Notes: a model not told the origin generated them from the letters alone. DNA of 64,000 bases from Azospirillum rugosum (GCF_017876155.1 NZ_JAGINP010000005.1:62001-126000), one strand, 5' to 3'. Shown: positions 29,605-37,525, counted from the stretch's first letter. Translations and numbers: made by a program.

Positions 29605-29657
29605 GTGTTTCTTTCGGCGCTGCTGTCCCGCCTGAAATGGACAATACTCTTTTGTCC
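29475..29657 (-). ncRNA. Candidate small RNA
   Basis: Inferred from the orphan terminator at 29441-29475. Within this stretch GCGGGA near the 5' side can pair with TCCCGC near the 3' side, and CTGAGG with CCTCAG inside it, giving a long two-level fold. The palindrome GGACAA-N7-TTGTCC at 29639-29657 would lie at the presumed promoter. No known RNA family signature (6S, tmRNA, SRP RNA, RNase P) is recognised. Confidence 0.25.
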
Positions 29658-30690
29658 CTTTCGGGGGAATCCGGCCAATCGCACTAGCGGGGCAGTCTTC
29701 CCGCATACACCCAACGATTCGAGGGTTTCTACAAAGGGTAGTGCCAAGGTTTATGGAACGGGGCGGCGAGCGCTCGGTGCCATCGCGCTGGCCACGGCCT
29801 TGGCGGCCCCAACCACGGCGATGGCCGGTGCGGGTGACGGCACCGTGCGCGCGCTGGAGGCGCTGGCCAGCAAAGGCAGCGCCCGCGCGCAGTATGAGCT
29901 TGGCTTGCGCTACGAGGCCGGGAACGGGGTGAACCGGGACGAGCGGCTGGCGCTGTCCCTCTATTGCCGCGCGGCCCGGCAGGATTACGCGGAGGCGGCC
30001 TATCGGGCCGGCCGCATGCACATGGCCGGCAAGGGCCCCGTCTCGCGCGACGAGGATCTCGGCCGGTCTTGGCTGCGCCGCGCCGCGATGCTGGGCAGCG
30101 AGGAGGCGCAGTCCTACGCCCGGGGCGGCAGCGCCAAGGCGAAGGCGCCGGACCGCTGCGAGCCGCCGAGCATCCGCTGGGGCGTCATCCGCATGCCGCC
30201 CAAGGAAATCCGCACGATGGTCACCAAGCTGGCGCCGACCTACGGGCTCGACCCCGAACTGGTGCTGGCGGTCATCGCGGTGGAATCGGGTTACCGCGTC
30301 GACGTGGTGTCGAACAAGAACGCCATGGGCCTGATGCAGCTGATCCCCGAGACGGCGGAGCGCTTCGGCGTGACGAAGCCCTTCGACCCGGAGCAGAACC
30401 TGCGCGGCGGCATGAAGTACCTTCGCTGGCTGCTCGCCTACTTCGACGGCAACGTGTCGCTGGCGCTGGCCGGCTACAACGCCGGCGAGGGGGCCGTCCT
30501 GCAGTACAAGGGCGTTCCACCCTACCGCGAGACGCAGGATTATGTGGAGAAGGTCCGCAGCGTCTACCCGCGCCGCAGCCACCCCCACGACCCCAGCGTT
30601 GCACGCTCCGCCGGCCTCGTCACCGCCAAGCAGGAGGAGGTCGCCGAACTGGGCATCTCGCCCAAGGGGCGGGCCACCGCAAAGCGGTAA
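29605..30690 (+). CDS. Lytic transglycosylase with Sel1 repeats; 5' end uncertain
   Basis: Periplasmic muramidase-like enzyme cleaving peptidoglycan strands. After a signal sequence (RRALGAIALATALAAPTTAMAGAG) come two Sel1/TPR-like repeats (SARAQYELGLRYEAGNGVNRDERLALSLY and AAYRAGRMHMAGKGPVSRDEDLGRSWLRRAA). An SLT domain follows, with catalytic Glu in VIAVESGYRVDVVSNKNAMGLMQLIPETA and YNAGEGAVLQYKG. The start is a problem: no ATG or GTG in frame begins the signal peptide. GTG 29605 is the nearest usable in-frame start but adds 45 odd residues. ATG 29753 has AAGG four bases upstream but is one frame off; one extra G in the following G run would join it to the signal peptide. Confidence 0.8.
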   Translation: MFLSALLSRLKWTILFCPFRGNPANRTSGAVFPHTPNDSRVSTKGSAKVYGTGRRALGAIALATALAAPTTAMAGAGDGTVRALEALASKGSARAQYELGLRYEAGNGVNRDERLALSLYCRAARQDYAEAAYRAGRMHMAGKGPVSRDEDLGRSWLRRAAMLGSEEAQSYARGGSAKAKAPDRCEPPSIRWGVIRMPPKEIRTMVTKLAPTYGLDPELVLAVIAVESGYRVDVVSNKNAMGLMQLIPETAERFGVTKPFDPEQNLRGGMKYLRWLLAYFDGNVSLALAGYNAGEGAVLQYKGVPPYRETQDYVEKVRSVYPRRSHPHDPSVARSAGLVTAKQEEVAELGISPKGRATAKR

Positions 30691-30710
30691 CGGGGTTCTG
30701 AAACGACAAC

Positions 30711-30804
30711 GGCCCGCCGAAAGGCGGGCCAACTTGTCAACGACAGCCCGCCGAAAGGCGGGCCACCGCCAAAACGACGACGGCCCGCCAAAAAGGCGGG
30801 CCGT
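30711..30804. terminator. Three tandem GGCCCGCC/GGCGGGCC hairpins
   Basis: Three near-identical stem-loops with A-rich loops at 30711-30730, 30746-30763 and 30781-30803, between the convergent lytic transglycosylase and tRNA-Glu genes. Each stem is 7-9 bp of pure G/C. On the minus strand the right-hand stems are followed by GTCGTCGTTTTGG, fitting a tRNA terminator; on the plus strand the first stem can end the transglycosylase transcript. Confidence 0.75.
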
Positions 30805-30824
30805 TGCTCGTTCATGCCGGAGGA

Positions 30825-30900
30825 TGGCGTCCCCTAGGGGATTCGAACCCCTGTTACCGCCGTGAGAGGGCGATGTCCTAGGCCTCTAGACGAAGGGGAC
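30825..30900 (-). tRNA. tRNA-Glu (anticodon CTC)
   Basis: The minus strand reads GTCCCCTTCGTCTAGAGGCC... and ends CCCCTAGGGGACG plus an encoded CCA. The full cloverleaf is present: 7-bp acceptor stem, anticodon loop CTCTCAC giving CTC, and T-loop GGTTCGAATCC. It is 76 bases including CCA and identical to the copy at 30937-31012. Confidence 0.97.
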
Positions 30901-30936
30901 CTTCATCGGGCGATGCTCGTACCGTCAGCCAACGAG

Positions 30937-31012
30937 TGGCGTCCCCTAGGGGATTCGAACCCCTGTTACCGCCGTGAGAGGGCGATGTCCTAGGCCTCTA
31001 GACGAAGGGGAC
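30937..31012 (-). tRNA. tRNA-Glu (anticodon CTC), second copy
   Basis: Identical in all 76 positions, including encoded CCA, to the tRNA-Glu at 30825-30900, which lies 36 bases further along the transcript. The two are most likely transcribed together, with this copy first. Confidence 0.97.
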
Positions 31013-31049
31013 AGTCTTTCGTCGTCTGACGACGTGGCGTCGTCGGCGT

Positions 31050-31074
31050 GGGCGGGTTTTTAGCGAACCCGCCC
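31050..31074 (-). terminator. Inverted repeat downstream of ltaE
   Basis: GGGCGGGTT (31050-31058) pairs with AACCCGCCC (31066-31074) just after the ltaE stop and before the tRNA-Glu genes. It probably ends the ltaE transcript, but lacks a U-tract after the stem on either strand. Confidence 0.45.
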
Positions 31075-31081
31075 TTCCCGA

Positions 31082-32119
31082 TCAAGCCTTTTCTGACAGG
31101 TTTTTTGCGATTTTCAGAAAGCCGTCCACGGCGGCCTGCGGCGTGTCGAAGGCGGTGACCAGGCGCAGCAGCGTCCCGTCCCAGCGGTAGAAGCGGTAGC
31201 CCGCCGCCTCAAGCCCGTCGGCCACGGCGGCCGGCAGGCGCACGAAGATCTCGTTGGCCTCCACCGGGAAGGCCAGCTCCGCCCCCGGCAGCGCGGCAAG
31301 GCCCTGCGACAGCCGATCGGCCATGGCGTTGGCGTGGCGCGCCAGCCGAAGCCACAGGTCGTCGGCCAGCCACGCGTCGAGCTGCGCCGACAGGAACCGC
31401 CCCTTCGACACCAGGTGCCCGGCCCGCTTGCGCAGGAAGCCGAAATCCTCGGCCAGGGCGGGGTTGAAGAAGACCACCGCCTCCGCCGCCAGGCAGCCGC
31501 CCTTGGTGCCGCCCAGCGCCAGCACGTCGACGCCCACCTTCCAGGTGACGTCGGCCGGCGCGCAGCCCAGCCGGGCGATGGCGTTGGCGAAGCGCGCGCC
31601 GTCCATGTGCACCGCCATGCCGTGGCCGTGCGCCACGTCGACCAGCGCCGCGACCTCCTCCGGCCGGTAGACGGTGCCGGCTTCGGTCGCCTGGGTCAGG
31701 CTGAGCGCCGCCGGCTGCACCCGATGCACCACGCCGATGCCGGCCTTGCCCAGCGCCGCCGTCAGGGTGTCCGGGTCCAGCTTGCCGCCCGGACCCGCCA
31801 GCGGGACCAGCTTGGCGCCGTCGGTGAAGTTCTCCGGCGCGCCGCACTCGTCGGTGTTGATGTGGCTCTCGTCGTGGCAGTAGACCGCGCCGTAGGGAGG
31901 CACCAGCGCCGACAGGGTCAGCGCGTTCGCCGCCGTGCCCGTGGCGACGGGGAACACCGCAACCTCCGTCTCGAAGATGTCGGACAGGCGTCGCGTGACG
32001 TTGTCCGACCAGGGGTCGTTGCCGTAGGGATCGGCCGACCCGACCGAGGCGGCGGCCAGGGCGTTGACGACCTCGGGGGCCGCGCCGGCGACGTTGTCGC
32101 TGCGGAAGTCATAACTCAT
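31082..32119 (-). CDS. ltaE: Low-specificity L-threonine aldolase
   Basis: PLP enzyme splitting L-threonine/allo-threonine into glycine and acetaldehyde. 345 residues. Seen: FRSDNVAGAAPEVVNAL at the start, FPVATGTAANALTLSALVPPYGAVYCHDESHINTDECGAPE around the cofactor ring, HMDGARFANA binding the cofactor nitrogen, and the PLP lysine Lys206 in ALGGTKGGC. The ATG overlaps the DUF6476 stop (ATGA), so the two are translationally coupled. Two tRNA-Glu genes lie downstream. Confidence 0.94.
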   Translation of the reverse strand: MSYDFRSDNVAGAAPEVVNALAAASVGSADPYGNDPWSDNVTRRLSDIFETEVAVFPVATGTAANALTLSALVPPYGAVYCHDESHINTDECGAPENFTDGAKLVPLAGPGGKLDPDTLTAALGKAGIGVVHRVQPAALSLTQATEAGTVYRPEEVAALVDVAHGHGMAVHMDGARFANAIARLGCAPADVTWKVGVDVLALGGTKGGCLAAEAVVFFNPALAEDFGFLRKRAGHLVSKGRFLSAQLDAWLADDLWLRLARHANAMADRLSQGLAALPGAELAFPVEANEIFVRLPAAVADGLEAAGYRFYRWDGTLLRLVTAFDTPQAAVDGFLKIAKNLSEKA

Positions 32120-32454
32120 CGCGGATTGGTTGCCTTGCCAGTCGTGACCGTGGTGGAAATGGCGCCGGAGCGCGGATCCATCACATAGAGCCGGTCCACG
32201 CCGTCGGGAATGGTGACGCGGAAGACGACGCGGTTGCCGACCGCGACCGGGTCACCCATGCGCGCCCCGGCCGGCAGGTCGAGCCCGACCTCCTCCGTCC
32301 GGCCGACGGGGGCGGACGCGACGCGGTCCGGGTCGGCGCCGGGGTTCCCCCGGTTGGGATCGTTCATGCGCTTGTAGAGTTCGACGCCGATCACCGCGAA
32401 GCCGGCGATGATCAACACGCCCATGATGACGACGAGTGCCTTGAGGAACTGCAC
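32116..32454 (-). CDS. DUF6476-like small membrane protein
   Basis: A 112-residue protein: MQFLKALVVIMGVLIIAGFAVIGVELYKRM forms one N-terminal membrane helix, followed by a soluble domain with LDLPAGARMGDPVAVGNRVVFRV and LYVMDPRSGAI. This matches an alphaproteobacterial family of unknown function. The start is GTG at 32454, directly before the helix; the longer frame to 32559 is not protein-like and would overlap the divergent rluD. It overlaps ltaE by ATGA. Confidence 0.75.
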   Translation of the reverse strand: MQFLKALVVIMGVLIIAGFAVIGVELYKRMNDPNRGNPGADPDRVASAPVGRTEEVGLDLPAGARMGDPVAVGNRVVFRVTIPDGVDRLYVMDPRSGAISTTVTTGKATNPR

Positions 32455-32500
32455 GGTTTGGGGTCCACTCTCGCGCGAATGTAAGGAGTTACGCCGAACG

Positions 32501-33523
32501 ATGCCCGAGCGCACCGTCAACAGCAACCATGACGCCGGAAACGGCGGTGATCGCCACACCTACGAGATCCCCGCCGAATCCGGCGGCGACCGGCTCGACA
32601 AGGCGCTCGCGGCGGGACTGCCCGGGCTGTCGCGCTCGCGCGTCCAGGCGCTGCTGGAGCAGGGCTGCGTGCGCGAGGGCGGGCGGACGATAACGGACCC
32701 CTCCCTCAGGGTCAAACCCGGCCAAACTTTCGACGTTTTCGTCCCCGAAGCTGAACCTGCACAGCCAGAGGCCCAGGACATCCCCCTGGACGTGATCTAT
32801 GAGGACGAGGACGTGCTGGTGATCGACAAGCCCGCCGGACTGGTGGTCCACCCCGCCGCCGGCAACCCGGACAACACGCTGGTGAACGCGCTGCTCGCCC
32901 ATTGCGGCGACAGCCTGTCGGGCATCGGCGGCGTGAAGCGCCCGGGGATCGTGCACCGACTCGACAAGGACACCAGCGGCCTGATGGTGGTCGCCAAGAA
33001 CGACCGCGCGCACCACGCGCTGACGGAGCAGTTCTCCGGCCGATCGCTCAGCCGCACCTACCAGGCGCTGGTCTGGGGCGTCCCCTCCCCCAAGGAGGGG
33101 CGGATCGAAGGCAACATCGGCCGCAGCACCGCCGACCGCAAGAAGATGGCCGTGGTCGCCCACGGCGGAAAGCACGCGGCCACCCGCTACCGCGTGGTGA
33201 AGGCGTTCGGGACCGCCCTGGCGCTCGTCGAATGCGTGCTGGAGACCGGGCGGACCCACCAGATACGCGTGCACATGGCGCATATCGGCCATCCCGTCGT
33301 CGGCGATCCGCTCTACGGCAAGGGCCGCGCGGGACGCGCCGGCGGTCGTCACGCCTCAACCCTTCCGGAACCCGTCCGCGGCTTGTTTGTTGGCTTTCCC
33401 AGGCAGGCGCTGCACGCGGTCGGGCTCAGCTTTCTGCACCCGACCCGGGGGGAGCAGGTGCGTTTCCAGACCAGTCTACCCCCGGACATCCGGGATTTGA
33501 TCCATACCTTAGAATCACTATAA
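32501..33523 (+). CDS. rluD: 23S rRNA pseudouridine synthase RluD-type
   Basis: Converts uridines in helix 69 of 23S rRNA to pseudouridine. 340 residues: S4 RNA-binding domain at about 28-85 (GDRLDKALAAGLPGLSRSRVQALLEQGCV) and a catalytic domain with Asp155 in the HRLDKDTSG motif, plus VDKPAGLVVHP-like and ETGRTHQIRVHMAHIGHPVVGDPLYG motifs. AAGGAG lies upstream of the ATG. Divergent from the DUF6476 gene (46 bases) and followed by rpoH, a conserved alphaproteobacterial order. Confidence 0.94.
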   Translation: MPERTVNSNHDAGNGGDRHTYEIPAESGGDRLDKALAAGLPGLSRSRVQALLEQGCVREGGRTITDPSLRVKPGQTFDVFVPEAEPAQPEAQDIPLDVIYEDEDVLVIDKPAGLVVHPAAGNPDNTLVNALLAHCGDSLSGIGGVKRPGIVHRLDKDTSGLMVVAKNDRAHHALTEQFSGRSLSRTYQALVWGVPSPKEGRIEGNIGRSTADRKKMAVVAHGGKHAATRYRVVKAFGTALALVECVLETGRTHQIRVHMAHIGHPVVGDPLYGKGRAGRAGGRHASTLPEPVRGLFVGFPRQALHAVGLSFLHPTRGEQVRFQTSLPPDIRDLIHTLESL

Positions 33524-33679
33524 AACTCTATACCCCCGCGTAGAAGTCGGTTATTCTTCGCGTTAACGGCCACCCACGCTCTAGCTTCCCATCCGGAAAC
33601 GATCGTGGCGGCGCAGCACTGAAGAACGGTCGGGTGCCCGGCAGAAGGCACGAACAACGGCCGTCGGAGAGGGTCAATC

Positions 33680-34564
33680 ATGGCGACACTATCCAGCGTT
33701 CCGGTCATCAGTTCCGAAAGCAACCTCTCGCGCTACCTCCAGGAAATCCGCAAGTTCCCCATGCTCGCGGCGGAGGAGGAGTACATGCTGGCCAAAAGCT
33801 GGCAGGAGCACGAGGATTCGGACGCCGCCCACAAGCTGGTGACCAGCCACCTCCGGCTCGTGGCGAAGATCGCCATGGGCTACCGGGGCTACGGCCTCCC
33901 GCTGTCGGAGCTGATCTCCGAGGGCAACGTCGGCATGATGCAGGCGGTCAAGCGCTTCGACCCCGACCGCGGCTTCCGGCTGGCCACCTACGCCATGTGG
34001 TGGATCCGCGCGGCCATCCAGGAATACATCCTGCACAGCTGGTCGCTCGTGAAGATGGGCACGACCGCCGCGCAGAAGAAGCTGTTCTTCAACCTGCGCC
34101 GCCTGAAGGGCCAGATGCAGGCCATCGAGGAAGGCGACATGTCGCCCGAGCAGGTGCGCCACATCGCCACCACCCTTGAGGTGCCGGAGCAGGACGTCGT
34201 CAACATGAACCGCCGCCTGGGCGCCCCCGACCATTCGCTGAACGCGCCTCTGCGCGCCGACAGCGAGGGCGAGTGGCAGGACTGGCTGGTGGACGAGACG
34301 GCCAACCAGGAAATCTCGCTCGCCGAGAGCGAGGAGCTGGGCAAGCGCCGCAAGCTGCTGGCCCACGCCATGGAAGGCCTGAACGAGCGCGAACGCCACA
34401 TCCTGGTGGAGCGTCGCCTGCGCGACAATCCGACCACGCTGGAAGACCTGTCGCAGAAGTACGGCATCAGCCGCGAACGCGTCCGCCAGATCGAGGTCCG
34501 CGCCTTCGAAAAGCTGCAGAAGGCCATCAAGAACGCCGCCCTGGAGCAGAAGCTGGCGGGGTAA
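33680..34564 (+). CDS. rpoH: RNA polymerase sigma factor RpoH (sigma-32)
   Basis: Heat-shock sigma factor. 294 residues with region 1.2-2 (YLQEIRKFPMLAAEEEYMLAKSW, HLRLVAKIAMGYRGYGLPLSELISEGNVGMMQAVKRFDPDRGFRLATYAMWWIRAAIQEYIL), the RpoH box QKKLFFNLRRLK and region 4 (TLEDLSQKYGISRERVRQIEVRAFEKLQKAIK). The 156 bases after rluD hold its promoter and a leader; AGAATCACTATAAAACT at about 33510 is AT-rich but not a clean consensus. Azospirilla carry several rpoH paralogues, so this may be one of a set. Confidence 0.96.
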   Translation: MATLSSVPVISSESNLSRYLQEIRKFPMLAAEEEYMLAKSWQEHEDSDAAHKLVTSHLRLVAKIAMGYRGYGLPLSELISEGNVGMMQAVKRFDPDRGFRLATYAMWWIRAAIQEYILHSWSLVKMGTTAAQKKLFFNLRRLKGQMQAIEEGDMSPEQVRHIATTLEVPEQDVVNMNRRLGAPDHSLNAPLRADSEGEWQDWLVDETANQEISLAESEELGKRRKLLAHAMEGLNERERHILVERRLRDNPTTLEDLSQKYGISRERVRQIEVRAFEKLQKAIKNAALEQKLAG

Positions 34565-34575
34565 TGGTTCAAAGG

Positions 34576-34740
34576 CCCTCTCCCGCCCCGGGAGAGGGGT
34601 TGGGGTGAGGGTGGCGCCGGCCTCTGGCCGGCTGGAAGCCATCCAAAGCGGTCAAGAAAGGGCGTTGAGGGCGTTATTCCGGGCTGCCGCCCGTAACGAC
34701 CCCTCACCCCAACCCCTCTCCCCCAAGGGGCGAGGGGCTT
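34576..34740. repeat. CCCTCTCCC...GGGTGAGGG inverted repeat, copy 2
   Basis: Left arm CCCTCTCCCGCCCCGGGAGA... to GGTGAGGG (34576-34610) and right arm CCCCTCACCCCAACCCCTCTC... to GAGGGGC (34700-34737), about 90 bases apart, between convergent rpoH and the small membrane protein gene. Same type as the elements at 13431-13577 and 37416-37525. Confidence 0.7.
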
Positions 34741-34746
34741 TTAGCG

Positions 34747-35241
34747 TCAGGCCGGCTCCTCGCCCGGCGCGAAGCCGCCCGAATCGTCGAAGGTGTCGCC
34801 GGCGACGTCCGGGCCCCATTCCTGGACCAGGCCGACCTTCACCTGCTTCAGCGCGCCGACGCGCTTTTCCGCCCGCATCACCTCGAAATTCGCCACGGCC
34901 GGCGGGATGCCGTAGTAGAGCGCCCAGCCGATCGCCGCCGCCCCGTACATGATCAGCCACGCCACGGGATCGGCGAAGATCTTGCCGGCCGCCGTGATGG
35001 TGTGGTTGTGCTTCCACAGGTCGATGGCGTAGGGCATGCAGCCGCAGAAGTTCAGCCCGCCCACGGTGATCGGCGCCGACTTCTCCGGATCGCGGTCGGT
35101 GACGTAGGCGACGATGGTCGGGATCATGCCGACCCCGAACAGGATCGAGGTGGGCAGCACCACCAGCCCCGCCGGGATGATCAGCAGGATCAGCGTCAGC
35201 ATGCTGCCTTTGCGTTTCCGCTTTTTCCCGCCGCGGGCCAT
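34747..35241 (-). CDS. Small membrane protein paired with a pseudokinase
   Basis: A 164-residue protein: basic start (MARGGKKRKRKG), membrane helices SMLTLILLIIPAGLVVLPTSILFGVGMIPTIVAYVT and VAWLIMYGAAAIGWALYYGIPPAV, with a cysteine pair in GLNFCGCMPYAID between them and an acidic C-terminus. I do not recognise a named family. It starts 18 bases after the pseudokinase gene on the same strand, so the two are almost certainly one operon and may form one membrane complex. Confidence 0.75.
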   Translation of the reverse strand: MARGGKKRKRKGSMLTLILLIIPAGLVVLPTSILFGVGMIPTIVAYVTDRDPEKSAPITVGGLNFCGCMPYAIDLWKHNHTITAAGKIFADPVAWLIMYGAAAIGWALYYGIPPAVANFEVMRAEKRVGALKQVKVGLVQEWGPDVAGDTFDDSGGFAPGEEPA

Positions 35242-35259
35242 GGGTGCTCCCTCAAATCC

Positions 35260-37299
35260 TCAGAAGGCGAAGAACAGGATGATGCCGGCCACCAGAAGGG
35301 TGGACAGCAGGCTCGACGCGATGGCGGCCACCTGGCGGCCGGTCGATTCGATGATCGTGCCGCGGTCGGCGATGGTCTGCCGCAGCTTGTTGATCTCCGC
35401 GTCCGCCTCCCGGTAGGCGATCTGGGCGGCCTCGAACTCCAGCTTGTCCCGGCGCAGCGCTTCCGGATCGTCGACGATCTTCAGCAACTCGCCCAGCCGG
35501 CCGTTGTGGGCGGCACCGTCGGCCTGCTTGCGCACGGTCTCCTGCTGCGGGCGGCTGTGGAAGCGCCGGAAGGCGGGATCGAGCAGCGCCACCACCCAGG
35601 CGGCGAGGTGCGACAGCGAATCAGTGCCGGTGCGGGCCTGGACGTCGGCCAGGATGGTCAGCATGGCGATGACCCGCCGCATCGGCTCCACGCTGGAGCC
35701 GAGCTGGGTGTAGAGCAGCTCGTCCGTCCGCTTGTGCCGCACGGCCAGGAAGGCGGCGATGTGCCGGTCGATGGGGTCCTTGTGCCGCTCCCCGCCCGCC
35801 GCCACCCAATCGAGTGCGCGCAGCAACTCCGCCGGGTTGGTCGGGATCTGCTTGCCGACCAGCGGGCTGAGGCAGGGCATGGTCGGGTTCATCTCGTACA
35901 GCACCCGCTCCACGCCCAGCCCGTGCGCGGTGCGGTCCAGGAAGGCGCGGATCTGGTCGAAGTTCTGCACCATCGGCACGAACTCCGGCTTGAAGTCGCT
36001 CTGCACGTTCACCCAGAACATGGGCAGCTGGTTGGCCAGCACCTCGGCCACCGGCTGCGGCGACTCGCCGCGCAGGAACGCGTCGGCCAGCATGGTGCCG
36101 ATGCCGTCCGGCATCATCGCCTTGCCGCGGTAGCGGATCGGCGCCGTGGGGTCGAGCGCCATGCCGACGCGGGAGACCAGCCGTTCCGACATGCTGCCGG
36201 CCTTGCCGGTGGACGCGGTCTGGATGGCGTTGCCGACCGCCTCCGCCCGCGCGTCGTCGCCCATGGAGCGGCGCAGCCACTTGTCCAGCTCCCCGCCTTC
36301 GATCACCGTGGAGGCGGCGGCGACGTGCTTGGCGAAGGCGCGGGCCAGCGTGCGGCAGTGCCAGTATTCCTGCCCCTGAAATTCCAGCGGCCGGGCGGCG
36401 CGGCGCGGCACCTGCGGCTGCTTCGGGCTGAGCCGGCGCCCGGCCACCCACAGGTCGAGGTCCTGCAAGGTCCAGCGCTGCTTGGGGTCGTCCACCAGCA
36501 GGCCGCGAATCACCTCGTTGATCGCCAGCGGCAGGCGCATCTGGCCGACCAGCGCCGGGTAGGACCCGCGCTCGATCTTCGCCTGGAGGATCTGCTCCTC
36601 GTCCAGGTGGGCCACCGGGTTGCGGCCGAGCAGGAGCAGCAGAAGCGTGACGCCCAGCGAATAGAGGTCGTCGGCCATCGTGCCGTTGCCGCGGCCGGCC
36701 GGGGCCGCCATGCCCCGCTCCACCGTCTCCAGCAGCACCGGCTGGCCGTAGCCGGGCGGCGTGGACACGCATTCGCCCAGCATCAGCCCGCCGGACGCCA
36801 AGTCACGGTAATAGAGGTTGGTCGGCCGGATGGCGCCGTGCACCACGCCGCGGCTCGACAGCTCCTTCAGCGCGGGCACCAGCGGGTGGATGATCTGGCG
36901 GGTCAGGTGGTCTTCGGGAATCGGCTCGACGCCGTCGGTGATGCTGTTCATCAGCCGACGGCCGGCCGGCCGTTCGAAGATCAGGCAGAATCGCCGCCCA
37001 TGGTCGGCGGGCCAGTCCACCACGCCCCAGTCGAGCAGGCGCATGTGCACCTGGTTGTCCAGGCTCGACACGGTGGAGGCGATGTCGGTCCGCGGCAGAG
37101 TCGCGCCGTGCCCGATGATGGCGAAGGGCTCCGCCCGCTTGTCGCGCAGCGATCGCGCGGAGAAGGCGTTGCCGCCCACGCCGTTCAGAACCTGGAGCGG
37201 CGCGTTGGGCAGGACCTCGTACCGCTCGCCCAGCCTGACGGGGTCGGCGTTGGCCATCATCCGTTCCGCGGCCGCGGCGGTCATGGAATCGGACGGCAT
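35260..37299 (-). CDS. Membrane-anchored protein pseudokinase
   Basis: A 679-residue protein. Residues about 25-310 have a eukaryotic-type Ser/Thr kinase outline: a loop LNGVGGNAFSARS, helix-rich C-lobe, and DDLYSLGVTLLLLLLGRNPV (helix F). Catalytic residues are missing: the VAIK position reads FAII, HRDLKPxN reads HGAIRPTN (154-161, Asp replaced by Ala, Lys by Arg), and no DFG is found (MLGEC). Residues 310-630 are an unrecognised helical region, then a coiled coil (about 600-645) and one C-terminal membrane helix (SSLLSTLLVAGIILFFAF), i.e. tail-anchored. ATG at 37299 is used; 37353 is a longer alternative. Operon with the small membrane protein after it. Confidence 0.8.
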   Translation of the reverse strand: MPSDSMTAAAAERMMANADPVRLGERYEVLPNAPLQVLNGVGGNAFSARSLRDKRAEPFAIIGHGATLPRTDIASTVSSLDNQVHMRLLDWGVVDWPADHGRRFCLIFERPAGRRLMNSITDGVEPIPEDHLTRQIIHPLVPALKELSSRGVVHGAIRPTNLYYRDLASGGLMLGECVSTPPGYGQPVLLETVERGMAAPAGRGNGTMADDLYSLGVTLLLLLLGRNPVAHLDEEQILQAKIERGSYPALVGQMRLPLAINEVIRGLLVDDPKQRWTLQDLDLWVAGRRLSPKQPQVPRRAARPLEFQGQEYWHCRTLARAFAKHVAAASTVIEGGELDKWLRRSMGDDARAEAVGNAIQTASTGKAGSMSERLVSRVGMALDPTAPIRYRGKAMMPDGIGTMLADAFLRGESPQPVAEVLANQLPMFWVNVQSDFKPEFVPMVQNFDQIRAFLDRTAHGLGVERVLYEMNPTMPCLSPLVGKQIPTNPAELLRALDWVAAGGERHKDPIDRHIAAFLAVRHKRTDELLYTQLGSSVEPMRRVIAMLTILADVQARTGTDSLSHLAAWVVALLDPAFRRFHSRPQQETVRKQADGAAHNGRLGELLKIVDDPEALRRDKLEFEAAQIAYREADAEINKLRQTIADRGTIIESTGRQVAAIASSLLSTLLVAGIILFFAF

Positions 37300-37415
37300 G
37301 GCTTGCTTGTCCCCGGAGCCTGCGAGCGTGTGCGCGCAATAGGAGGCGCGCAAAAGGCAAACAAACCCTTAACGGGTGGAAAGCGCCGGGCGTTGGGCCC
37401 CTTGAGGGGTCGCGC

Positions 37416-37525
37416 TGGGCCCCCACCCTAACCCTCCCCCACCTTCGGCGAGGGAGGGAACTCCGCCGCTCCGACGCTCAGCCCCTCCCCCCGCCGAAGG
37501 TGGGGGGAGGTTGGGAGGGGGGCCC
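37416..37525. repeat. Long GC-rich inverted repeat, copy 3
   Basis: TGGGCCCCCACCCTAACCCT...TTCGGCG at 37416-37450 pairs with CCGCCGAAGGTGGGGGG... to GGGGCCCA at 37491-37525. It occupies the gap between purA and the pseudokinase gene, both on the minus strand, and can fold into a ~35-bp imperfect stem that could end the purA transcript. An outer GCGTTGGGCCCC/GGGCCCAACGC pairing extends it. Confidence 0.75.

Noticed and set aside
29475..29657. Identity of the candidate small RNA as 6S RNA or permuted tmRNA
   Set aside because: No tag peptide coding sequence, no tRNA-like part and no 6S central-bubble signature could be seen; only an unidentified small RNA is proposed.
30825..31012. Tandem tRNA pair as an integration site
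   Set aside because: No integrase, no partial tRNA fragment elsewhere and both copies are full length; it is a simple duplication.
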